Positions 8,572 through 16,356 of a stretch of DNA of 64,000 bases are shown piece by piece. The stretch comes from JAAZKI01 sp012799905 (lineage in GTDB: Bacteria; Verrucomicrobiota; Lentisphaeria; Oligosphaerales; Oligosphaeraceae): positions 868,001-932,000 of the forward strand of contig JBMNFR010000009.1 in NCBI GenBank assembly GCA_050949415.1. Reading direction: 5' to 3'. Numbering within the stretch: position 1 is the stretch's first letter; each line of letters starts with the position of its first letter. The notes below the pieces were generated by a model, which was given only the letters and a program-made list of their open reading frames with translations, searched no databases and was not told the origin of the DNA. The position numbers were made by a program, and so were the translations under genes.

Positions 8572-9456
8572 ATGTCACGCTCACTTTCAACCCTCATGTT
8601 CCAGACTATCCGCGCTGGCTGGCAAAAATGCCATCCTGAGACTGGCGCGCGGATGCACGCGTTCATGCGTTCCCAGCTGGTCCAGCCAGGCGGATTCGCT
8701 GACCGACGCGGCCAGCCTGACCTCTACTACACTATGTTTGGCCTGCTCTTCGCGGCCGCAACCGAGATGCCGATTGATCTGAACGCCACGGAGCGCTATC
8801 TCCAAAGCTTCGCTCCGCAATCTCTCGACCTGGTGCACCTGGCCAGCTTGACCCGCTCGCACTTGCTGCTCAAGTACCTCCGCCGCCCTCACCTCGCAAC
8901 CTGGCCGCGTCAGACACTGCCGCCAACGCTGCGCAACGCTTATAACGCCCTTGACACCGGCGAGTTAGAGCGCTTTCCGCATCGTGACCCGCGCTCGCCT
9001 TATTCGCAAATGCTCCGTTGGTCACTGGCTGAAGACCTCGGTCTGAACTATATCCACCAAAACCTGGACCAATATCGCCAGCCGGACGGCATGTTCGCCA
9101 ATCTCCCCGGCGATGACGCCCCAGCCGTCAATGCCACTGCGGCTGCGCTCGTGCTTCTGAACGCCAACGGCGCAGACCGACGCACCCTACAGCCTGACTT
9201 GCAGCGGCTCGCTGACTTGCAGACCCCGGAAGGCGGCTTTCCCGCCATGCCCTCCACCCCAGTTGCTGACCTGCTCTCAACCGCCACCGCCAGCCTGGCG
9301 CTGACCTGCTGCCAACACCCCCTGCCCTATTCTCTTAAGCCATTTCTACGCCAGACCATCACCCCGGCCGGCGGATTTGCCGCCATCCCCGGCGATGACG
9401 CCCCTGACCTGGAATACACTATCTACGGCCTGATGGCCATGGGACTGACCAGATGA
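8572..9456 (+). CDS. Prenyltransferase / terpene-cyclase-fold (alpha-alpha toroid) protein
   Basis: 294 residues with repeated segments of the prenyltransferase/squalene-oxidase type: PGGFADRRGQPDLYYTMFGL, PDGMFANLPGDDAPAVNATA, EGGFPAMPSTPVADLLSTAT and AGGFAAIPGDDAPDLEYTIY. This is the alpha-alpha barrel shared by protein prenyltransferase beta subunits and class II terpene cyclases. It is about half the size of a squalene-hopene cyclase, so it matches a single barrel domain. No DXDD acid motif is visible, so it may be a partner subunit or a prenyltransferase rather than a protonating cyclase. Its stop overlaps the next gene by 4 bp, implying coupled expression with the DXDD protein. Confidence 0.75.
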   Translation: MSRSLSTLMFQTIRAGWQKCHPETGARMHAFMRSQLVQPGGFADRRGQPDLYYTMFGLLFAAATEMPIDLNATERYLQSFAPQSLDLVHLASLTRSHLLLKYLRRPHLATWPRQTLPPTLRNAYNALDTGELERFPHRDPRSPYSQMLRWSLAEDLGLNYIHQNLDQYRQPDGMFANLPGDDAPAVNATAAALVLLNANGADRRTLQPDLQRLADLQTPEGGFPAMPSTPVADLLSTATASLALTCCQHPLPYSLKPFLRQTITPAGGFAAIPGDDAPDLEYTIYGLMAMGLTR

Positions 9457-11195
9457 CTTCCCAAGACTATCAACGATTGAGCTCCGAACTGCTGGCTCGC
9501 CGCCGGCCAACCGGCGACTGGAACGGCCGCCTGGCCTCATCAGCCATATCGACCGCGACCTCCGCCATCGCCCTCTATGAACTCGACCACGTCCGCCATG
9601 CCCAGCCCATCGCTGCCGCCTGCCAGTGGCTGGCTGACACCCAGCTCGACAACGGCGCTTGGGGAGACACCCCAGAATCCCCGCCTAACCTGACCGCCAG
9701 CCTGCTCGCAGGCGCGGCCCTGATGCGAACAAAAACTAACCCGGCAGCCGCAGCCAAAGCCCAGAAATACCTGACCACAGTCCTCGGCGAATTCTCACCA
9801 ACGGCCGTCCGCGCCGCCATTCTGAAAAAATACGGCAAGGATTTGACTTTTGCCGTGCCCATCCTCGCCCTCTGCACTGCCACTGGACTGCTGAATGATT
9901 GCGACTACCCGTGGCAAAAAATGCCGCAATTGCCCTTTGAGCTGACGCTTCTGCCCCGGGCATGCTACCGCTTCCTCAACCTCCGAGTCGTCAGCTACGC
10001 CCTTCCGGCCCTGATGACCATCGGCATCGCCCAGGCAACCCAAGCCCGACCAGGGCTGGTGAATTCCTTCCGACGCCGGCTGATTCCAGCCGTGCTGCGC
10101 CGACTCATCCCCTTGCAGCCGCTCTCCGGCGGCTTCCTGGAAGCCGCCCCACTCACCGCCTTCTGCATCATCTGCCTCGCCGCTGCCAATCACCGCGGCC
10201 ATCAGGTCGCCCGCGAAGGCGAACGATTCCTGCTCACAACCGTCCGGCCCGACGGCTCCTGGCCGATTGACACCAGCCTGGCGCAATGGTGCACCTCCCT
10301 GGCCGCTAAAGCAGTCGCGCCAGTCCTGTCCGACGCTGAACGCAACGCTCTTGCCGAACTGATCCGAAAACGCCAGTTTGACGATGTCCATCCATTCACC
10401 GGCGCTCAGCCCGGCGGCTGGGCCTGGACGTATCAGTCCGGCGCTGTCCCTGACGCCGATGACTCCTCCGCCGCCCTGATCGCCCTCCATGCCCTGCAAC
10501 CAGACCAACCAACGACAGCCGTTGCCAAGGGCTGCGCCTGGCTGATGCAGCTGCAAAACCGTGACGGCGGCATCCCGACCTTCTGCCGAGGCTGGGGAAA
10601 ACTGCCTTTTGACCGCAGCTGTCCTGACATCTCTGCCCACGCCTTCCACGCTCTTGACCTCTGGCGCGACGCTCTCCCGCCAAGCAACCGCCGCCAAGTC
10701 GAACGCAGCCAGCAACGCATCCTCGACTTCCTCGCGAACAACCAACAGCCGGATGGCTCCTTCCTCCCGCTCTGGTTCGGCGAACAACTGTCACCAAATG
10801 GCCTGGCGCCAGTCTATGGCGCTGCGGTCGTCCTCGAAAATACTCCTGGCCTGACCGCGCCATGGCGTCTCCGCGCCCGCGATTACCTGCTCGCCGCTCA
10901 ACTTCCTTCCGGCGGCTGGGGCGCAGACGCCCGGAAAGACGCCCCCGCTCGCTTCCTCTTCACCGCCAGAGCCGTTGCCGCCCTCGCCGTCTGCCCAGGC
11001 CAAGAAGTTGACGAAGCCATCCAGAGAGGCCTTGACTTCCTGCGCACAGCACCGCCCGACCTCGACGACTTGCCCCCCGAACCGATCGGATTATATTTCT
11101 CCGAGCTGTGGTACTCCGAACAACTGTACCCCCACATCTTTCTGACCAGAGCCTTTCTGGCCGCCAGCCAGCGTCAAAATCAAGCCATCGGCTGA
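9453..11195 (+). CDS. Class II terpene cyclase, squalene-hopene-cyclase-like
   Basis: 580 residues, somewhat shorter than the ~630 of squalene-hopene cyclases. The catalytic protonation motif DXDD is present as DADD at residues 334-337 (GAVPDADDSSAAL). Several QW-like repeats flank it, such as LDNGAWGDT, RPDGSWPIDT, NRDGGIPTF, QPDGSFLPLW and PSGGWGADA. The family folds polyprenyl chains into polycyclic isoprenoids at the membrane face. The adjacent polyprenyl synthase suggests the substrate is made in place; no squalene synthase (HpnC/D/E) is seen in the window, so the substrate need not be squalene. Coupled by a 4-bp overlap to the preceding half-size cyclase-fold protein. Confidence 0.8.
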   Translation: MTSQDYQRLSSELLARRRPTGDWNGRLASSAISTATSAIALYELDHVRHAQPIAAACQWLADTQLDNGAWGDTPESPPNLTASLLAGAALMRTKTNPAAAAKAQKYLTTVLGEFSPTAVRAAILKKYGKDLTFAVPILALCTATGLLNDCDYPWQKMPQLPFELTLLPRACYRFLNLRVVSYALPALMTIGIAQATQARPGLVNSFRRRLIPAVLRRLIPLQPLSGGFLEAAPLTAFCIICLAAANHRGHQVAREGERFLLTTVRPDGSWPIDTSLAQWCTSLAAKAVAPVLSDAERNALAELIRKRQFDDVHPFTGAQPGGWAWTYQSGAVPDADDSSAALIALHALQPDQPTTAVAKGCAWLMQLQNRDGGIPTFCRGWGKLPFDRSCPDISAHAFHALDLWRDALPPSNRRQVERSQQRILDFLANNQQPDGSFLPLWFGEQLSPNGLAPVYGAAVVLENTPGLTAPWRLRARDYLLAAQLPSGGWGADARKDAPARFLFTARAVAALAVCPGQEVDEAIQRGLDFLRTAPPDLDDLPPEPIGLYFSELWYSEQLYPHIFLTRAFLAASQRQNQAIG

Positions 11196-11209
11196 ACCAG
11201 CCTAAAACC

Positions 11210-12643
11210 ATGCGCGACCGCCTCATCATCGCTCTTTTCACCGGCATCTACCTGGCCGCAGCAGCGGTCGGCATTGTCGCCTTTGCCACCGTCACCCCCA
11301 GCCGGGATATCACCCGTTCATTGCCGGACATGGACGGCTCTGAAACCCGCGCCGCCGCCATTGATGACGTGGCCATCGGCGAAAACTTCCAGCGTTTCCC
11401 AACGACGGAACCGGAAGCCGACGCAGAGGACTACCCCTGGCCAGGCTTCCGCGGGCCGCGGCGGGACAATATCGCCGACAACGCGCCGCCGCTTGGGCAC
11501 GACTGGCCCCCGGACGGCCCGCCGCTGCGCTGGCGAGTTTCGCTCGGCGAAGGCTACGCCGCCCCAGTCGTGGCCAAACAACGCGTCTATGTGCTTGATT
11601 ATCTGGAAGAAGAGAAAGCCGATGCACTGCGCTGCTTCTCCCTGAAGGACGGGGGCGAATTGTGGCGCCGTTCCTACCGCAATGACATCCGCCGCAATCA
11701 CGGCAAGTCGCGCACCGTCCCGGCCGTCGCCGCTGACACAGTCGTCACCATCGGCCCCAGAGCGCATGTGATGGCCGTTGACGCACTCTCCGGCGACCTG
11801 CTCTGGACCCGTGACATGATTCGACAAGACGGCGCAGAAGTCCCGCAATGGTACACCGGCCAATGCCCGCTCATTGATGGCGACCGCGCTATCCTGGCCC
11901 CAGCCGGCGACAACGCCCTCCTGCTCGCCATCGACCTCAGAACCGGCGACACGGTCTGGGGCCTGCCTAACGACCTCGGCCTCAAAATGTCCCACAGCTC
12001 TGTCATGATCATGACCTTAAACGAGGTGAAACAATATGTCTATGCCGGTCTCGGCGGCATCATCGGCGTCTCTATGGACGGCGAGCTGCTCTGGAGTTCT
12101 CACGACTGGCAACCGCCGGTCTGGGCGCCTTCACCAGTCCAAATCAGCCAGGAGCGGTTGTTCCTGGCCGCAGGCTATGGCATGGGCTCGGCTCTGCTGC
12201 AAGTAACCCATGACCAAAACGGCTGGCATACCACGCTCCTGGGCAAATGGAAACCGACTCTCGCGCCGGCTGCCGAGCAGCAGACGCCCATCTTCCATCA
12301 GGGCATGCTCTTCACCATCCAACCCAAGGACGCCGGCGCACGGCGCGCTCAGCTGGTCGCTGCTGACCCCAACCGACTGCCAGACATTGTCGCCGCGTCC
12401 GGACGCGAAATGCGGTTCGGCATAGGACCGTTCCTGCAGGCTGATGAGAAATTCTGGATTCTTGACGATGATGGCCAACTGTCCATCGTCGCGTTTCAAG
12501 ACAATGCCTTCACTCTCCTCGGCCGCCATCGCGTTCTCCCCGGCGTTGACTCCTGGGGTCCCATCGCCCTTGCCGGTGACCTCATGCTCGTCCGCGATTC
12601 CACCTCCATGGCGTGCCTGGAACTGAAAAGGACCAACCCATGA
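11210..12643 (+). CDS. Membrane-anchored PQQ-type beta-propeller protein
   Basis: About 477 residues from the ATG at 11210; a longer in-frame start at 11108 would lie inside the cyclase gene and is unlikely. Residues ~4-26 (LIIALFTGIYLAAAAVGIVA) form an uncleaved or cleaved export helix. After a linker, PWPGFRGPRRDNIADN introduces the propeller, the same entry motif seen in PVC propeller proteins (WPGFRG). Blades carry LRCFSLKDGGELWRRS, VMAVDALSGDLLWTRD and LLAIDLRTGDTVWGLP. It is 14 bp after the cyclase stop and overlaps the next gene by 4 bp. The role is probably extracytoplasmic binding or scaffolding for the redox genes that follow. Confidence 0.8.
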   Translation: MRDRLIIALFTGIYLAAAAVGIVAFATVTPSRDITRSLPDMDGSETRAAAIDDVAIGENFQRFPTTEPEADAEDYPWPGFRGPRRDNIADNAPPLGHDWPPDGPPLRWRVSLGEGYAAPVVAKQRVYVLDYLEEEKADALRCFSLKDGGELWRRSYRNDIRRNHGKSRTVPAVAADTVVTIGPRAHVMAVDALSGDLLWTRDMIRQDGAEVPQWYTGQCPLIDGDRAILAPAGDNALLLAIDLRTGDTVWGLPNDLGLKMSHSSVMIMTLNEVKQYVYAGLGGIIGVSMDGELLWSSHDWQPPVWAPSPVQISQERLFLAAGYGMGSALLQVTHDQNGWHTTLLGKWKPTLAPAAEQQTPIFHQGMLFTIQPKDAGARRAQLVAADPNRLPDIVAASGREMRFGIGPFLQADEKFWILDDDGQLSIVAFQDNAFTLLGRHRVLPGVDSWGPIALAGDLMLVRDSTSMACLELKRTNP

Positions 12644-13296
12644 AATTATCCCTGCCGCAATTCGTCCTGTTTGCCTTGGGACTGCTCGTTCTCGCAGGCT
12701 CAGGCATCCTGATCTTCCGCCTGAACTCAGCCGGCCCAGAGCACGTCGCGGAAAACGCCGAGATGACAGTGCTGCCAGACGTCCCAGAACCGCCGCCATT
12801 GCAGCTGAATGGGTTGGAATTCAGCGTTGACCGCGAACGCTTCCTCGTCCAAGCCAAATCAATCGCCACCGGCGAAACCGTCTGGGAATCAACCGGAATG
12901 GATCGCCTCATCATCCCTGGAGATGCGTTTCCCCTTGATATCTCACCGGAGGGCAATCTCTGGGTCGGCAACGTCGGCCGCAAACGCCTGGAGCAGCTTG
13001 ACCCGCAAACCGGGCGCTTCCTCGCCTCCTGGGCGCCGCAGGAGAAATTCAAAGGCTGCTGCAACCCAGTCCGCTTCGCCGCTCTCCGGAACGGACATTT
13101 TGTCACCGTTGAAAAAGGCGTCCGCCAGGCCCGCGTGTTCGACCCTGCCGGAAACGCAGTCCGCGTCATCACGGACGAGCTGTCGGCTTCCGAATTCAAC
13201 TACCAGCTCGTCCATGTCCCTGACTGCGTTTATATTATTGACAAGCAATTAAACCGCGTCTGGACCGTGCCTGATCCGGAAGCTCCGGAACAGTAG
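12640..13296 (+). CDS. Membrane-anchored small propeller-like (NHL-type) protein
   Basis: 218 residues from the ATG at 12640, which overlaps the preceding stop (ATGA). It begins with one transmembrane or signal-anchor helix (FVLFALGLLVLAGSGILIF). The exported part contains propeller or NHL-like strands: PLDISPEGNLWVGN, RLEQLDPQTGRFLASW, ARVFDPAGNAVRVI and VYIIDKQLNRVWTV. It is too short for a closed six-bladed propeller, so it may pair with another cluster protein. A CC pair (FKGCCNPVRF) is notable. No catalytic motif is seen. Confidence 0.7.
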   Translation: MKLSLPQFVLFALGLLVLAGSGILIFRLNSAGPEHVAENAEMTVLPDVPEPPPLQLNGLEFSVDRERFLVQAKSIATGETVWESTGMDRLIIPGDAFPLDISPEGNLWVGNVGRKRLEQLDPQTGRFLASWAPQEKFKGCCNPVRFAALRNGHFVTVEKGVRQARVFDPAGNAVRVITDELSASEFNYQLVHVPDCVYIIDKQLNRVWTVPDPEAPEQ

Positions 13297-13352
13297 CCTT
13301 TGGCCGCCAGTCGCGCCTTTTTCGCCAACCCATTTTCCCCTTTTTCTTGATT

Positions 13353-13553
13353 ATGACCCGCCGCGAGTTTATCACTTCTGCCATTCGCCTGGCCCTTGTC
13401 GCCTTCCTGGCCCGGCTGCTGTTCCGGTCGTCCCGCACTTCCCGCGCGCCGCTCCAGGATCGCTGCCGCAGCCAGGGAGTCTGCCGCGGCTGCCACTACC
13501 TCGCTACCTGCGGCCACCCCACCGCGCGCTCATTCCGGGAGGCCACCCGATGA
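13353..13553 (+). CDS. Small Tat-type cysteine-rich protein
   Basis: 66 residues starting at the ATG at 13353. It opens with a twin-arginine signal (TRREFITSAIRLALVAFLA) and ends in a short cysteine-rich tail, CRSQGVCRGCHYLATCGHP. The four Cys and two His could bind one Fe-S cluster or another metal. The stop overlaps the next start by 4 bp (ATGA), so it is expressed with the Tat dicluster ferredoxin. Small proteins of this kind are easily missed. The Tat signal implies that the cofactor is inserted before export. Confidence 0.7.
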   Translation: MTRREFITSAIRLALVAFLARLLFRSSRTSRAPLQDRCRSQGVCRGCHYLATCGHPTARSFREATR

Positions 13554-14095
13554 ACCGACGACGCTTTGTACAATACCTGTTCGGCGCAATCCTGGCTCTG
13601 CCCGTCCTCAACCTGCTCCGCAAACGCCAGCGGCCAGCCAGGACGTTCTGGCAAATCGATCCGAGAAAATGTATCCAATGCGGCAAATGCGCCACTGCCT
13701 GCGTCAAAAAACCGTCCGCCGTCAAGTGCATCCACCAATACGCCAGCTGCGGCTACTGCGACTTCTGCAGCGGCTACTATCATGATGACCGCGTTCGCTT
13801 TGACACGGCCGCCGAAAACCAGCGCTGCCCAACGGGCGCTATCACCAGGACGTTCATCGAAGACCCCTATTTTGAATACAAAATCAACGAGGAGCTCTGC
13901 ATCGGCTGCGGCAAATGCGTCAAAGGCTGCGCCTCTTTCGGCAATGGCTCGCTATTCCTGCAAGTCCGTCACAACCTCTGCCTCAATTGCAACCAGTGCC
14001 AAATCGCGCTGGTTTGCCCAGCCCATGCCTTTGTCAAGGTGCCGGCTGATAAGCCCTATATTTTCAAGACTCTTCCCGGGGAGGCGACGACATGA
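13550..14095 (+). CDS. Exported Tat-type multi-[4Fe-4S] ferredoxin
   Basis: 181 residues. A twin-arginine-like N-terminus (MNRRRFVQYLFGAILALPVL) is followed by iron-sulfur motifs: CIQCGKCATAC, the unusual CGYCDFCSGYY, CIGCGKCVKGC and CLNCNQCQIALVCP. This suggests three or four clusters, as in the electron-transfer subunits of periplasmic oxidoreductases (NapG/DmsB-like). It lies directly before the NapH-like membrane protein with a 4-bp overlap, so the pair probably forms a NapGH-like quinol- or membrane-linked electron relay. A terminal oxidoreductase subunit is not seen in the cluster. Confidence 0.8.
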   Translation: MNRRRFVQYLFGAILALPVLNLLRKRQRPARTFWQIDPRKCIQCGKCATACVKKPSAVKCIHQYASCGYCDFCSGYYHDDRVRFDTAAENQRCPTGAITRTFIEDPYFEYKINEELCIGCGKCVKGCASFGNGSLFLQVRHNLCLNCNQCQIALVCPAHAFVKVPADKPYIFKTLPGEATT

Positions 14096-15357
14096 TCTCT
14101 CTTCCCGCTTTGCTAACGCCGGCCCTGGCTCAAATCACTGCCCAGGCCAGATTCCCCAAGCCGGAATTCCAAGACTACACCGAGCCGCTTCTGGAAATGG
14201 AGCTGGAGGCGTCCCTGTTCGACGATGGCTGGCTCCGAGTCGCCATCCTGGTTGGACTCCTGCTGCTGGCAGGCTTGGCCGCGCATCGCTGGAAATCACG
14301 CAAGGCCCTGCTTGCCATTTCCGGCCTGACCCTCGTCGTCTGCGGATTCTGGCTGCGCCCCTGCCCTTGTCCAGTCGGATTGCACCTCAACCTGACAGCG
14401 GCCTGGACAGACAGCTACGCTCTCCCGCTCAGGCTCACCTTGCTTGCTGTGCTTCCGCTCGCCGTCGCCCTGCTATTTGGCCGACTTTTCTGCATTGGCG
14501 GCTGCCCGCTTGGCGCCATCCAGGAACTCGTCCACCTGAAAACTGTACGAGTCCCTTTAGCTCTTGACCGCCTGCTCCACTTCCTGCCAATCGCCATCCT
14601 TCTTCTCTCCGTCGTTGTCGCGGCTGCGGGGGGCGGTCTCCGGCTCTGCCATCTCGATCCGTTCTTTCCGATTTTCACCTTCACCTTCGCTGTCCCGCAA
14701 GTCATCTTAGGGATTGCGCTGCTGGCTCTCGGCATTTTTGTTTCCAGGCCATTCTGTCGCTATCTCTGCCCCTACGGCGTCCTGCTCCGATTCTTTGCCA
14801 CCTTCACCGTCAAGAAGCTCACCATCACACATGGCGACTGCGTCAACTGCCGGCTCTGCGAACAGACTTGCCCAAATGGCGCTATCCTGGCGCCGGAACC
14901 TGCCGCCTGGCCGGAAAAATACGCTGCTGGCCGACAACGCATCCAGCGTCTGCTCGCCATCACGCCCCTTGCCCTTGCGGCTGGCGCTTGGCTCGGCTTT
15001 GCCTTGGCGCCCCTGGTCGCGCAAACCAATCCAGATGTGGCCTTAGTCAAAGAACTTGATGACATGAGCGGCTCCGAAACTGTCATCGCCTTCATCGTCT
15101 CCGGCCGCTCCGAGACAGAATTACGGCAGGCAGCCTGGAAGGCTACCCGCACCGCACGCTTCGGCATGACCGCCGCTGGCGCTGTCGGCGCCCTCGTCAT
15201 CATGGCCGAACTGATCGGCTTGGCACGACGTCACCCGGAACGACGGAATTATACGATTGACCCAGCCCTCTGCGTTGCCTGCGGACGGTGCTTCGCACTC
15301 TGCCCAGTCGAACGCGCCCGCCAACGGCAAAACCCAAATACGGAGAAACAGACATGA
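14092..15357 (+). CDS. NapH/CcoG-like membrane polyferredoxin
   Basis: 421 residues with about six transmembrane helices (for example VAILVGLLLLAGLAAH, LLAVLPLAVALLFG and FLPIAILLLSVVVAAA). Two membrane CxxxCP motifs typical of NapH/NosR proteins are present, FCIGGCPLG and FCRYLCPYG. They are followed by two soluble clusters, CVNCRLCEQTCPNGAI and a C-terminal CVACGRCFALCPVERA. In the NapH family these clusters pass electrons between quinol or cytoplasmic donors and periplasmic partners. Translation is coupled to the exported ferredoxin upstream and the flavin reductase downstream by 4-bp overlaps. A helix-rich segment between the two soluble clusters sets it apart from minimal NapH. Confidence 0.85.
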   Translation: MISLPALLTPALAQITAQARFPKPEFQDYTEPLLEMELEASLFDDGWLRVAILVGLLLLAGLAAHRWKSRKALLAISGLTLVVCGFWLRPCPCPVGLHLNLTAAWTDSYALPLRLTLLAVLPLAVALLFGRLFCIGGCPLGAIQELVHLKTVRVPLALDRLLHFLPIAILLLSVVVAAAGGGLRLCHLDPFFPIFTFTFAVPQVILGIALLALGIFVSRPFCRYLCPYGVLLRFFATFTVKKLTITHGDCVNCRLCEQTCPNGAILAPEPAAWPEKYAAGRQRIQRLLAITPLALAAGAWLGFALAPLVAQTNPDVALVKELDDMSGSETVIAFIVSGRSETELRQAAWKATRTARFGMTAAGAVGALVIMAELIGLARRHPERRNYTIDPALCVACGRCFALCPVERARQRQNPNTEKQT

Positions 15358-15977
15358 AAGTACTGTTAATCAACGGCAGCCCCAACCATAATGGCTGCAC
15401 CCACACTGCCCTGCAAACGGTCGCTGCCCAACTCCAGCAGGAAGGCATCGACACTGCGGAACTCCACATTGGCAACAAGCCCATCCAAGGCTGCATCGGC
15501 TGCGGCGCCTGTCGAAAAAATGGCAATGGCTGCACCTTCTCCGACGATCTGGTCAATGAAGCTGCTGAGCGCCTATGCCAAGCCGACGGCCTGGTTGTCG
15601 GTACGCCGGTCTACTATGCCGGCCCCAATGGCGCATTATGCGCCTTCCTTGACCGGCTGTTCTTCTCCCGCGGCGGCGCTTTTGCGTTCAAGCCGGCTGC
15701 TGCTGTCGTCAACTGCCGCCGCGGCGGCGCCAGCGCAGCGTTTGACCGTCTCAACAAGTATTTCACCATCGCCAAAATGCCGGTGGTTTCCTCGCAATAC
15801 TGGAATTCCACGCATGGAATGACGCCGGAAGAAATGCAGTCTGACCAGGAAGGCTTACAGACTATGCGCACTCTGGGACGCAACATGGCCTGGCTGCTGA
15901 AATGCATTGACATTGCCAAAGACAAGGTGCCGCGGCCAACCCTGGAACAGCCCGTCTGGACCAACTTCGTCCGATGA
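15354..15977 (+). CDS. NADPH-dependent FMN reductase / flavodoxin-fold protein
   Basis: 207 residues, start at 15354 overlapping the upstream stop. The flavodoxin-like fold is shown by VLLINGSPNHNGCTHTAL (phosphate-binding loop) and VVGTPVYYAGPNGALCAFLD (flavin-binding loop). A CIGCGACRKNGNGC segment in the middle resembles the cluster region of iron-sulfur flavoproteins. It would shuttle electrons between NAD(P)H and the iron-sulfur proteins of this operon. It is the last gene of the first block; after it comes a 380-bp repeat-containing gap. Confidence 0.8.
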   Translation: MKVLLINGSPNHNGCTHTALQTVAAQLQQEGIDTAELHIGNKPIQGCIGCGACRKNGNGCTFSDDLVNEAAERLCQADGLVVGTPVYYAGPNGALCAFLDRLFFSRGGAFAFKPAAAVVNCRRGGASAAFDRLNKYFTIAKMPVVSSQYWNSTHGMTPEEMQSDQEGLQTMRTLGRNMAWLLKCIDIAKDKVPRPTLEQPVWTNFVR

Positions 15978-16356
15978 CCCCAAACGCCCTTTTTCCGAGA
16001 CCAAATTGCATCAGAATTAAGTATTATGTGAAATCTTTTGATGAACACTTCTAAACCCTCAGGCACCGCACGTAGTTCAATCTTCAGCTTACCGTATATC
16101 CCTCGCTTGCACGAGCACGTAGTTCAAACTTTAGTTTGCTGTATGTCCCGCAGGCTTTAGCCTGCCAACAGGAGCACGTAGTTCAAACTTTAGTTTGCTG
16201 TATGTCCCGCAGGCTTTAGCCTGCCAACATGCAATTCAAACTTCAGCTTGCCGTACATAACAAACGATTATGTCTCGCCCCATTGGTGTTTTGGCGCCCC
16301 GCGACATAAAGCAAATCTCTCTTTCTATCACAAAACTTCTCTCATCTCCCCAAATT
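15978..16356. repeat. Intergenic hairpin repeats (two GTAG units) inside the redox cluster
   Basis: No gene is visible in this gap. From about 16060 to 16265 it holds two copies of the GTAG...CAAACTTTAGTTTG / GCAGGCTTTAGCCTGC double hairpin at a spacing of 58 bp, flanked by diverged units (TTCAATCTTCAGCTTACCG and TTCAAACTTCAGCTTGCCG). The same unit makes the large array between aroC and aroK. The gap separates the 15354 flavin reductase from the next propeller gene, and may either split the operon or lie in a continuous transcript. Confidence 0.75.

Noticed and set aside
9453..11195. Calling it squalene-hopene cyclase by name
   Set aside because: The DADD motif only proves the class II family; no squalene synthase genes are in the window and the substrate may be another polyprenyl chain.
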